Below, in pieces: positions 1 to 6,874 of a stretch of DNA of 15,019 nucleotides; position 1 is the stretch's first letter; the number at the start of each line of letters is the position of its first letter. The translations under genes were made by a program, and so were the position numbers. The stretch lies in NCBI GenBank assembly GCA_937876995.1, contig CALEFD010000103.1, positions 1-15,019 on the forward strand, written 5' to 3'. Source of the stretch: an uncultured Bacteroidales bacterium (GTDB taxonomy: Bacteria; Bacteroidota; Bacteroidia; Bacteroidales; Bacteroidaceae). Below the pieces are notes generated by a model, which saw only the letters and a list, made by a program, of their open reading frames with translations, made no database searches and was not told where the DNA came from.

Positions 1-11
1 GGGGGGAAGAA

Positions 12-29
12 GCCAAAACTTGTTTTGGC
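12..29. repeat. Perfect inverted repeat downstream of rseP, possible terminator
   Basis: GCCAAAAC and GTTTTGGC face each other around two bases, which folds as a 7-bp stem with a 4-nt loop (CUUG read on plus, CAAG read on minus). It lies about 65 bp past the rseP stop, where the long minus-strand operon could end. On the minus strand it is followed by TTCTTCC rather than a clean T run, so it is a poor match to an intrinsic terminator. It sits at the window edge, so it could also belong to the next gene. Terminator function is inference. Confidence 0.3.
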
Positions 30-47
30 GGAACCGAAACAAATATA

Positions 48-83
48 CCTATTACTAAAAGCCTATTACTAAAACCTATTACT
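48..83. repeat. Short tandem repeat, three copies of CCTATTACT
   Basis: CCTATTACT occurs at 48-56, 62-70 and 75-83, separated by AAAAG or AAAA, giving periods of 14 and 13 bp. The repeat fills most of the gap between the inverted repeat at 12-29 and the rseP stop at 95-97. No ORF is apparent across it. It may be a small slippage-derived array in the 3' untranslated region of the operon; nothing shows a function. Confidence 0.6.
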
Positions 84-94
84 TCTAACCTACG

Positions 95-1579
95 TTAGGA
101 AAACAGTCTAAGTATATCATTCAAATTGGCTACAATGAGTAAGGCAAACAGAATAAACATACCTATGGTATTTGCTATCTCAAGGAACTTATCTTTAGGT
201 TTTCTGCCTGTAATAACCTCTACCAGAAGGAACAGCACATAACCACCATCTAAAGCAGGAATAGGAAGAATATTCATAAACGCCAAGATGATAGAAAGGA
301 ATGCTGTCATCAACCAGAATGAATGCCAATTCCACTTTTCAGGGAATATGCTGCCTATAGTTCCAAAACCACCTAATGATTTTGCGCCCTCTTTAGTAAA
401 TACATACTGGAAATCGCTTACATATCCGCGCAGAGTATTCCATCCGTATTTAATACCGGCAGGGATAGAAGAGAAGAATCCATACTCTTCCTGTTTTACC
501 TGATATTCATCTGTAAAATGGTAGATACCTATCAGGAAATCGGCATCGGCAGCTACTGTCAATGTATCTCTGCCACTGTTGCCTCCTATTATCATACTTA
601 GATTATGATCTACATATTCGTTTTCTGCCTTTATACGCAAATCAGTTAGCACTGTACGGAATGATGTCCAGGTTTGAGCAGGAATACCATTTACGCTAAT
701 AATAGTATCACCCGGCTCTATTCCGGCGTTATATGCGGGACCATTAACCATAAGACTATCTACTGTCATAGGACTTAAAATAGATATAAACGGAACTTCG
801 CGAGTAAAGTCAAACAACGACAGTTCTTCAGGCATAGACAACACTAGTTCTTTGCCATTTCGTAGAACGGTTACCTGTTCTGCTTTCGCTATGGCACGAT
901 ACAGATCGGCATCAAACTGTTTTACAGGTTTGTCATCGGTAGCCAAAACTACATCGCCATCCTGGAAGCCCAAAGACTTGGCATGTTCGTTAAATTCCAT
1001 TCCATACTCTGTTTCAGTGGCAGGAATATAGCTGTCACCCCACTTCCAAAGCACAGCAGAATATATCATAAAGGCCAATATCAGATTAAACATTACTCCA
1101 CCTACCATTATAAGCAGACGTTGCCAGGCCGGTTTGGTACGGAACTCCCAGGCTTTAGGTTCCTGCTGCATGGCTGCCACATCCATAGATTCATCTATCA
1201 TACCGGCTATCTTACAATAACCGCCAAATGGAACCCAGCCCACACCAAATTCTGTATTTTCCGGATACTTTCTCCAGTCATCATCGGGCAGAGTATCCAA
1301 ATCTATAGGTTTGTAGGTCACCTCCTCTTTTCCTTCAAAGTTAAAGCGTTTCTCCTCTTCATAACTCTCCGGTACGTTTTTGGCAAAGAATTTCACTCTT
1401 AGCTTACCGTTTACCTTTTTTACTCTGATAAGTGAAAAGTTTGGATTGAAGAATGCATAGAATTTTTCTACTCTTACTTTAAAAACTCTTGAAAAAAGAA
1501 AATGTCCAAATTCGTGAATAACAACCAGTATGGTTAACGATAAAATCAACTGAATAAGACGAATCCAAAATGCTGACAT
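95..1579 (-). CDS. rseP: RseP-family site-2 intramembrane zinc metalloprotease
   Basis: This is a multi-pass membrane protease that cleaves substrates inside the membrane; in other bacteria it releases sigma factors from membrane anti-sigma factors and clears signal-peptide remnants. The zinc motif HEFGH is at residues 22-26 in the first membrane helix. The second catalytic motif, NILPIPALDGG, is at 436-446 with Asp444 as the likely third zinc ligand. The conserved GWVPFGGYCKI beta-hairpin is at 114-124. A degenerate PDZ-like region (about 195-250) is followed by a clearer PDZ domain with GPAYNAGIEPGD at 280-291. At 494 aa it is longer than the roughly 450 aa common in the family, because of a charged insert at about 52-110. 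It follows dxr by 13 bp as the last gene of the operon, and a good Shine-Dalgarno overlaps the dxr stop. The substrate is not identifiable here. Confidence 0.96.
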   Translation of the reverse strand: MSAFWIRLIQLILSLTILVVIHEFGHFLFSRVFKVRVEKFYAFFNPNFSLIRVKKVNGKLRVKFFAKNVPESYEEEKRFNFEGKEEVTYKPIDLDTLPDDDWRKYPENTEFGVGWVPFGGYCKIAGMIDESMDVAAMQQEPKAWEFRTKPAWQRLLIMVGGVMFNLILAFMIYSAVLWKWGDSYIPATETEYGMEFNEHAKSLGFQDGDVVLATDDKPVKQFDADLYRAIAKAEQVTVLRNGKELVLSMPEELSLFDFTREVPFISILSPMTVDSLMVNGPAYNAGIEPGDTIISVNGIPAQTWTSFRTVLTDLRIKAENEYVDHNLSMIIGGNSGRDTLTVAADADFLIGIYHFTDEYQVKQEEYGFFSSIPAGIKYGWNTLRGYVSDFQYVFTKEGAKSLGGFGTIGSIFPEKWNWHSFWLMTAFLSIILAFMNILPIPALDGGYVLFLLVEVITGRKPKDKFLEIANTIGMFILFALLIVANLNDILRLFS

Positions 1580-1588
1580 AAAAAACTA

Positions 1589-1595
1589 CTCCTTA
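1589..1595 (-). promoter_or_regulatory. Shine-Dalgarno TAAGGAG of rseP overlapping the dxr stop codon
   Basis: Read on the minus strand, TAAGGAG lies 9 nt before the rseP ATG at 1577-1579, and its TAA is the stop codon of dxr. It is a near-ideal ribosome binding site in a genome where the other junctions here show none as strong. It supports the rseP start and suggests that translation of rseP is linked to termination on dxr. Confidence 0.7.
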
Positions 1596-2750
1596 TTTAA
1601 AATCATCTACTAATCTTTTTGCTACCAATCTCGATTCTGCATCAATGGTTATATAATCGTCCAGTGATGGCTGTTTCTGGAACGGAATGGTTTGCATTGT
1701 CTTCTCTATAATATCACTCATCTGCAAGAAGCCCACCTTATCGTTTAAGAATGCAGCTACGCACACTTCGTTTGCAGCATTAAGCACACAAGGCATACTT
1801 CCACCCTCTTCTAAAGCTCTGTATGCCAAAGCCAAATTGCGGAAACGCTCCATATCGGGACGTTCAAAGGTGAGCGATTCCATTGTATAGAAATCTACAC
1901 GTGGGAAATCGGCCTTCAGCCTGTATGGATAAGAGAATGCATATTGTATGGGCAGACGCATATCGGGAGCACCCAACTGTGCCTTTACTGCGCCATCTTC
2001 AAACTGTACCATTGAATGGATAATAGACTGAGGATGTACCAACACCTCTATTTTATTATAAGGTACGCCAAACAGCCATTTTGCCTCTATCACTTCAAAT
2101 CCTTTGTTCATGAGAGTGGCAGAATCGATAGTTATTTTTGCTCCCATATTCCAATTAGGGTGCTTCAAAGCTTCACGTTTGGTTACACTTTTCAACTCTT
2201 GATAACTGCAATTACGGAACGGACCGCCCGAAGCTGTCAGTATAATCTTCTCTACGTTGTTATACTGTTCTCCTGTTAAACACTGAAAAATGGCAGAGTG
2301 TTCAGAATCTACAGGCAGCATAGGTACTCTGTATTCCTGTACCAAAGATGTAATCAATTCACCTGCTACTACTAATGTCTCTTTATTTGCCAATGCTATG
2401 GTTTTGCCGGCTTTTATTGCCTCTATGGTTGGGCACAGACCTGCAAAGCCTACCATAGATGCCAATACTATATCTATAGGATCGGCTGTAACTATCTGGT
2501 TTATGGCATCACTTCCTGCATATACTTTAATAGGAAGGTCTTTCAATGCTTCACATAATCTCTGATAATGGTTCTCGTTTGCTATAACTACAGTGTCAGG
2601 CTGAAATTTTTTAGCCTGTTCTATAAGTAGTTCTACATTATTATTGGCTGTCAGAGCATACACTGAATACTCTTCACTATGAGATTCAATTACCTCAAGT
2701 GCCTGACTGCCTATAGAACCTGTTGAACCTAATATTGCTATCTGTTTCAC
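1593..2750 (-). CDS. dxr: 1-deoxy-D-xylulose 5-phosphate reductoisomerase
   Basis: This enzyme makes 2-C-methyl-D-erythritol 4-phosphate from DXP with NADPH and a divalent metal, the committed step of the MEP isoprenoid pathway and the target of fosmidomycin. The NADPH-binding GSTGSIG is at 8-14 and ANKETLV at 121-127. Metal ligands align as Asp148, Glu150 and Glu219. Substrate residues equivalent to the E. coli set are Ser174 (SGGPF), His197, Ser210, Asn215 and Lys216, with HPQSIIHSMV at 239-248. All key residues are present, and 385 aa is a normal length. The start is GTG at 2748-2750, overlapping the TGA of the M23 gene as GTGA, so translational coupling is likely. The next Met (residue 214) lies far past the NADPH motif, so GTG is the only sensible start. 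Confidence 0.97.
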   Translation of the reverse strand: MKQIAILGSTGSIGSQALEVIESHSEEYSVYALTANNNVELLIEQAKKFQPDTVVIANENHYQRLCEALKDLPIKVYAGSDAINQIVTADPIDIVLASMVGFAGLCPTIEAIKAGKTIALANKETLVVAGELITSLVQEYRVPMLPVDSEHSAIFQCLTGEQYNNVEKIILTASGGPFRNCSYQELKSVTKREALKHPNWNMGAKITIDSATLMNKGFEVIEAKWLFGVPYNKIEVLVHPQSIIHSMVQFEDGAVKAQLGAPDMRLPIQYAFSYPYRLKADFPRVDFYTMESLTFERPDMERFRNLALAYRALEEGGSMPCVLNAANEVCVAAFLNDKVGFLQMSDIIEKTMQTIPFQKQPSLDDYITIDAESRLVAKRLVDDFK

Positions 2751-3631
2751 TGGAATAAAATATATTTTTCAGGATCAAGTGGTTGACCCTCGTACCACAA
2801 TTCAAAATGAAGATGCGGACTTGTCTGATAAGTTGTGCGATTACCCGATACAAGAGCTATAACATCGCCCTGTTTAACTTTATCGCCTTGCTTTTTCAGC
2901 AAAGATTCGCAATGTTTATATACTGACATCAATCCACCCGGATGTGACAGACAGATAATGTAACCCGATGTAGATGTATATGCACTTACCACCACTGTTC
3001 CGTCCATAACAGCCACCACACTCTCTTGTGGGTTTGCTGCAATATCCACACCCCGGTGGTCTTCTGTTGGATTAAAGCGTTGTGCTATTATTCCTATGGT
3101 TGGACGTATCATATTTAGCGATTGTAACTTTGCTCCTGTGGCTATAGGCGATGTTATGTTATAACGTTCTGCCTCTTCGTAAGCGGTTACAAAGTTCTCT
3201 TCTCTATCGGTTTTTTCCATCAGTTGTTCACTTCTTACTATGGTAAGTGAATCTACGGAATAGACTGTGTCCAGGTTTATATTTCCGGCAAAGATGTCCT
3301 GTATGTTTGTTATGTAATGATTTTGCAAATTGACAATATATTCCAACGAATCTATGCGAAGTGCTTCGTCAATAATGGTCTGTCGCATAAGATTGTCCTG
3401 ATATGTATCATTTCTCTGTTTAGGAGTTTTGTTGTAAAGGAGTATTCCCAATGTTATTACAACCGCAGTATATAACAAAAGCAAAAGTATTAAACGCAGA
3501 CGTGAAAGTTTAACATTTACCACCTCTCTCAGTTCATTTTGGTTGACAATGGAAATGTTATACTTAAAGACCAACTTGTCCCACAGACTCTGTTTGGCAA
3601 TTCTCTTGCGTTTATTTCTAATACTTTTCAT
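2747..3631 (-). CDS. Membrane-anchored M23 (LytM-type) zinc metallopeptidase
   Basis: The product is probably a peptidoglycan endopeptidase or a LytM-type regulator held at the inner membrane with its catalytic domain in the periplasm. A basic cytoplasmic N-terminus (KRKR around residue 8) leads to one transmembrane helix at about 46-66. A spacer with helical character follows (about 75-170), then the M23 domain at about 180-290. The full LytM-type site is visible: His192-x3-Asp196, His240 (YKH), and His273 and His275 in SPHLHFELW. This suggests an active enzyme rather than a degenerate activator. The start is ATG, 5 bp after the rimM stop. The dxr GTG overlaps its stop. The cleaved bond and any division role are not deducible from sequence. 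Confidence 0.93.
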   Translation of the reverse strand: MKSIRNKRKRIAKQSLWDKLVFKYNISIVNQNELREVVNVKLSRLRLILLLLLYTAVVITLGILLYNKTPKQRNDTYQDNLMRQTIIDEALRIDSLEYIVNLQNHYITNIQDIFAGNINLDTVYSVDSLTIVRSEQLMEKTDREENFVTAYEEAERYNITSPIATGAKLQSLNMIRPTIGIIAQRFNPTEDHRGVDIAANPQESVVAVMDGTVVVSAYTSTSGYIICLSHPGGLMSVYKHCESLLKKQGDKVKQGDVIALVSGNRTTYQTSPHLHFELWYEGQPLDPEKYILFQ

Positions 3632-3636
3632 AACTA

Positions 3637-4152
3637 TTACAGTTCTGCAACGCCTTCGGGCAAATTATACTTTATTACTCTATTCATGCTGTCTATACTC
3701 TCTATCCAGGCATCGTTTGCAGGTATAACTCTCTCTCTGTCGCCCTGTTTTACCAGGAACAATACGTTAAGAGTGGAATCATCTACCGCTACTATATTGC
3801 CTAAATAACCGGCCACTGCATCTTCTACCTTATAATCAATAAAGGTGCTCCATGACATCTGGTCCAGATTATTCTCTACATATTCATTGGGCAGATACAC
3901 TACTACCCCCTGGAACTTACGGGCCTGTTCCACACTGTCAATATCGTCAAACTTTACCAGGATATTGGTGCTACTCTTGCCTCGTATGGATTCAATGAAG
4001 AACGGCACTAAAATTCCATCCATGGAACATACCAGATAATCGGTATCTTCCGACCAACCCATATCGGCGGGAACAGAAACCACCAGTTCTCCATTCACTC
4101 CGTGGGTTTTTAGTACATAACCCATTCTTTGTACTTCGTGCAGTTCTATCAT
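3637..4152 (-). CDS. rimM: 16S rRNA processing protein RimM
   Basis: RimM binds ribosomal protein S19 and helps mature the head of the 30S subunit. The N-terminal RimM domain covers about residues 8-90 and includes the family signature GYVLKTHGVNGEL at 11-23. The C-terminal PRC-barrel-like domain covers about 96-167 and ends in the typical pattern IPANDAWIESID followed by LPEG. At 171 aa the length is normal. It starts with ATG 6 bp after the murA stop and ends 5 bp before the M23 gene. The usual partners rpsP, trmD and rplS are absent here; instead rimM sits with murA. Confidence 0.94.
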   Translation of the reverse strand: MIELHEVQRMGYVLKTHGVNGELVVSVPADMGWSEDTDYLVCSMDGILVPFFIESIRGKSSTNILVKFDDIDSVEQARKFQGVVVYLPNEYVENNLDQMSWSTFIDYKVEDAVAGYLGNIVAVDDSTLNVLFLVKQGDRERVIPANDAWIESIDSMNRVIKYNLPEGVAEL

Positions 4153-4158
4153 TGTCTG

Positions 4159-5466
4159 TCAATCTACTCTGGTAATTCTTGCGCCTATGGCATTCAGACG
4201 ACCGTCTATATCCTGATAACCACGATCTATCTGATTTATGTTATCTATTCTGCTGGTACCTTCTGCACTCATTGCTGCTATCAGCAACGCAATACCGGCA
4301 CGTATATCGGGCGAAGACATTCTTCTGGCCTGCAATGCCATATTCCTGTCATGACCGACCACCACTACTCTATGCGGATCACAAAGTATTACCTGTGCGC
4401 CCATATCTATCAGGTTATCCACAAAGAAAAGACGGCTTTCAAACATCTTCTGATGTATCAATACGCTTCCTTTTGCCTGAATAGCTGTTACCAGCAACAC
4501 ACTTAAAAGGTCTGGTGTCAAACCCGGCCAGGGTGCATCTGCCAAGGTCATAATAGAGCCATCAATAAATGATTCTATCTGATAATGCTCTTGCGATGGA
4601 ATAAAGATATCGTCACCCTGCTGTTCCATCTGTATGCCTAAACGTTCAAAACTTTTTGGTATGATACCAAGATTCTGGTACGATACGTTCTTTATAAGCA
4701 TTTCGCTCTGTGTCATGGCTGCCATACCTATAAAACTGCCCACCTCAATCATATCGGGCAATATCTTATGCGATGTTCCGTGTAGTTCTTCCACACCGTT
4801 TATGACCAACAGGTTACTACCTATACCACGTATGTCGGCACCCATTCTTACCAGCATTTTGCTAAGTTGCTGCAGGTATGGTTCGCAAGCTGCATTGTAA
4901 ATAGTGGTTGTACCTTCTGCCAGAACTGCTGCCATAAGTATATTGGCAGTACCGGTTACAGATGCTTCGTCAAGCAACATATAGGAGCCATTAAGATGTT
5001 CTGCTTCAAGTTCATAGAAGCCCTTCTTGTCGTTATAAGTGAACGATGCGCCCAATGCCTGCAATCCCACTATATGGGTATCGAGTCTGCGACGACCTAT
5101 CTTGTCTCCACCGGGTTTACCCACTACGGTTTTACCAAGTCTGGCCAACAGCGGACCAAGCAACATAACCGATCCACGTAATCCGGAACCCTTCACAATG
5201 AATTCCATACTATCTACGTAGTCGGCATCCAAATCGTCTGCTATAAAAGAGTATGTTCCGGGTGCAAGCATCTTAACCTTTACACCCAAACGAATAAGCA
5301 TATCAATAAGATTGCGAACATCAAGAATGTCCGGCACATTTTCCACTACTACCTCTTCTTTTGTAAGCAGTACTGCACACAATATTTGCAACACTTCGTT
5401 TTTTGCGCCCTGCGGAGTGATACTTCCTTTAAGTCTGTGTCCGCCCTCAATAATGAATGATGCCAT
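4159..5466 (-). CDS. murA: UDP-N-acetylglucosamine 1-carboxyvinyltransferase MurA, Asp active-site form
   Basis: MurA transfers enolpyruvyl from PEP to UDP-GlcNAc in the cytoplasm, the first committed step of peptidoglycan synthesis. The EPSP-synthase fold is complete at 435 aa. GAKN is at 20-23 with Lys22 matching the catalytic lysine of E. coli. The active-site loop reads PGGDKIGRRR, with Asp121 where E. coli has Cys115. Asp variants in Mycobacterium, Chlamydia and Borrelia are active and insensitive to fosfomycin, so the same is expected here. The C-terminal loop with PWPGLTPDLLS is present. I chose ATG 5464-5466 (MASFIIEGG), which fits MurA of related bacteria; an in-frame TTG at 5470-5472 would add two residues and overlap the upstream stop. 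With the ATG start, the gap after DUF4290 is 2 bp. Confidence 0.96.
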   Translation of the reverse strand: MASFIIEGGHRLKGSITPQGAKNEVLQILCAVLLTKEEVVVENVPDILDVRNLIDMLIRLGVKVKMLAPGTYSFIADDLDADYVDSMEFIVKGSGLRGSVMLLGPLLARLGKTVVGKPGGDKIGRRRLDTHIVGLQALGASFTYNDKKGFYELEAEHLNGSYMLLDEASVTGTANILMAAVLAEGTTTIYNAACEPYLQQLSKMLVRMGADIRGIGSNLLVINGVEELHGTSHKILPDMIEVGSFIGMAAMTQSEMLIKNVSYQNLGIIPKSFERLGIQMEQQGDDIFIPSQEHYQIESFIDGSIMTLADAPWPGLTPDLLSVLLVTAIQAKGSVLIHQKMFESRLFFVDNLIDMGAQVILCDPHRVVVVGHDRNMALQARRMSSPDIRAGIALLIAAMSAEGTSRIDNINQIDRGYQDIDGRLNAIGARITRVD

Positions 5467-5468
5467 AT

Positions 5469-6077
5469 TCAATATCTCTTTTTGATCTTCTTTTTACCGT
5501 TTTTCTGCTGATTCTGCTGTGGAGGTGCCTGTGCAAATGTTACATTTAGGTCTCCCTCTCTAAGCTGAATTCTGCCTCGCGAAAGATTATACATATCATT
5601 TGCTATACGTTCATCATCTACCATCTCCTTATTCCATGTCATAAGGTTTTTCTTCATCTGTACAGCAACTAACCTTACCAACTGATTACGGGCAGGGCCC
5701 TCCTCCATTTGAGAAACTTTTTCTATAAGCTCAGGAACTATTCTGCCATAGTGTACAAAACGTATATCACCATTTGAATACTCTATCCTATCCGGTTCCT
5801 GACGTCCTTTCTTTAGTATTGTTATTTCACAAGGGTAATCAATTTCCAATTTATAGTCCGACATAAATGCCAGATGGTCCCACAGTTTGTTTCTGAAATC
5901 GGGGACATCACGCAGTGCCGGATACATATTACCCATAATGGCTATGATTGAATCGGCACATCTCTGGCGTTCTGCCTTATCTTTTATAGTAAGTGCGTAA
6001 TCTACCATTTTCTGAATAGAACGACCATATTCAGGCATTGGCAGTTTATCTCTTTGCGTATTGTAATTGTAGTTCAT
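5469..6077 (-). CDS. DUF4290 domain protein, function unknown
   Basis: I recognise this as the DUF4290 family, a conserved Bacteroidota protein with no established function that I know of. It is 202 aa with no signal peptide or membrane helix, so probably cytoplasmic. Family-like motifs are LPMPEYGRSIQKMVDYAL near the N-terminus, ERQRCADSIIAIMGNMYP, and DVPDFRNKLWDHLAFM. The end is a Gln/Asn-rich stretch followed by a strongly basic tail (KKKIKKRY), which could bind nucleic acid or another acidic partner; that is inference. I chose ATG 6075-6077, whose A is also the last base of the tsaB TGA (TGATG). A TTG three bases upstream is possible but weaker. Its position between tsaB and murA suggests co-expression with translation and wall synthesis. 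Confidence 0.85.
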   Translation of the reverse strand: MNYNYNTQRDKLPMPEYGRSIQKMVDYALTIKDKAERQRCADSIIAIMGNMYPALRDVPDFRNKLWDHLAFMSDYKLEIDYPCEITILKKGRQEPDRIEYSNGDIRFVHYGRIVPELIEKVSQMEEGPARNQLVRLVAVQMKKNLMTWNKEMVDDERIANDMYNLSRGRIQLREGDLNVTFAQAPPQQNQQKNGKKKIKKRY

Positions 6078-6766
6078 CAAATTAGTTTTTTAGGTTTTAT
6101 TGCTACAAAATCTTTTAAATAGTATGGTTCAAAATATGCAACATCACAAAATTCCTCTCTGTTAAACTGCATCTCTGCCAATGGGAACATCCATCTTGCC
6201 AACGGTTTAACATTGTCTATAAAATGAGCATTTGGGTGATTTATTATCTCTTTACACTTTGCTGCACCATTGCCCATAAAATAGACCGGTCCCTTATCTA
6301 AATACTCTTTGTAAGTATCGGCATCTACTATATCGGCACCTATAGGACGAATGGTCTGCAACGCTCTATCGTATATGGCAGAATAGACCTCCATTCTGCG
6401 GGCATCTATCATAGGACACAGCAGAGCTTCGTCCGGCAGATCCATGTTCAGCAATGCAGGAACACAAAGCAGTTTAAGTGTAGATACTGACAGTAGTTTT
6501 ATCTCTCTGCCATAGCATATTCCCTTAGCCATAGAAACACCTATTCTCAATCCGGTATATGAACCGGGGCCTTCACTTACAGCCACTGCATCTAAAAGTA
6601 TTCCTCTGCTATCTGCCAATGCCAGGGCTTCATCTACAAAAACTCCCAATGTTACGGCATTATTGTTTATGGAGCTGTCGTGTTTATCGAACAACAGTTC
6701 TCCATCCTGACTTACTGCCACCGAACACCCTTCGGTAGCCGATTCTATATGTAAAATTACACTCAT
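6077..6766 (-). CDS. tsaB: tRNA t6A37 threonylcarbamoyladenosine protein TsaB
   Basis: TsaB is the scaffold partner of TsaD and TsaE in forming threonylcarbamoyl-adenosine at position 37 of ANN-decoding tRNAs, in the cytoplasm. It has the ASKHA-type N-terminus (ILHIESATEGCSVAV) and the clear signature EGPGSYTGLRIG at residues 65-76. A variable C-terminal half follows, ending in FEPYYLKDF, typical of TsaB. The length of 229 aa is normal. It is the first gene of the seven-gene minus-strand run, and its ATG at 6764-6766 lies 26 nt past a good promoter -7 box. Its stop shares one base with the DUF4290 start. Confidence 0.95.
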   Translation of the reverse strand: MSVILHIESATEGCSVAVSQDGELLFDKHDSSINNNAVTLGVFVDEALALADSRGILLDAVAVSEGPGSYTGLRIGVSMAKGICYGREIKLLSVSTLKLLCVPALLNMDLPDEALLCPMIDARRMEVYSAIYDRALQTIRPIGADIVDADTYKEYLDKGPVYFMGNGAAKCKEIINHPNAHFIDNVKPLARWMFPLAEMQFNREEFCDVAYFEPYYLKDFVAIKPKKLI

Positions 6767-6792
6767 TTTATCAATCTGTATGTCTTAAAATA

Positions 6793-6828
6793 CAAAAGTA
6801 AGGAAATAATTTAACAAGAGTCACCAAA
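6793..6828 (-). promoter_or_regulatory. Candidate Bacteroidota-type promoter of the tsaB-rseP operon
   Basis: On the minus strand TACTTTTG (6793-6800) matches the -7 consensus TAnnTTTG exactly. A TTTG (6825-6828) lies 24 bp upstream, slightly further than the usual -33 spacing. Transcription would begin some 20 nt before the tsaB ATG. No Shine-Dalgarno is visible in that leader. Confidence 0.55.
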
Positions 6829-6834
6829 AATCAC

Positions 6835-6842
6835 TACTTTTA
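6835..6842 (+). promoter_or_regulatory. Candidate -7 box of the yicC-gmk-nadD operon
   Basis: TACTTTTA matches TAnnTTTG in all but the last base and lies 32 bp before the yicC ATG. I see no clear TTTG at the -33 position. The box faces the tsaB promoter, and the two -7 boxes form an inverted repeat (AAAAGTA at 6794-6800, TACTTTT at 6835-6841). Confidence 0.35.
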
Positions 6843-6874
6843 CACATCCTTTACATAACGTAATTAAAACAGAT

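Noticed and set aside
983..1402. Open reading frame of 139 codons on the plus strand
   Set aside because: It lies fully opposite rseP, which has clear family motifs; the translated product shows no recognisable domain or low-risk start.
5467..5472. TTG start for murA that overlaps the upstream stop as TTGA
   Set aside because: ATG at 5464-5466 gives the N-terminus MASFIIEGG typical of related MurA proteins, and it is the stronger start codon.
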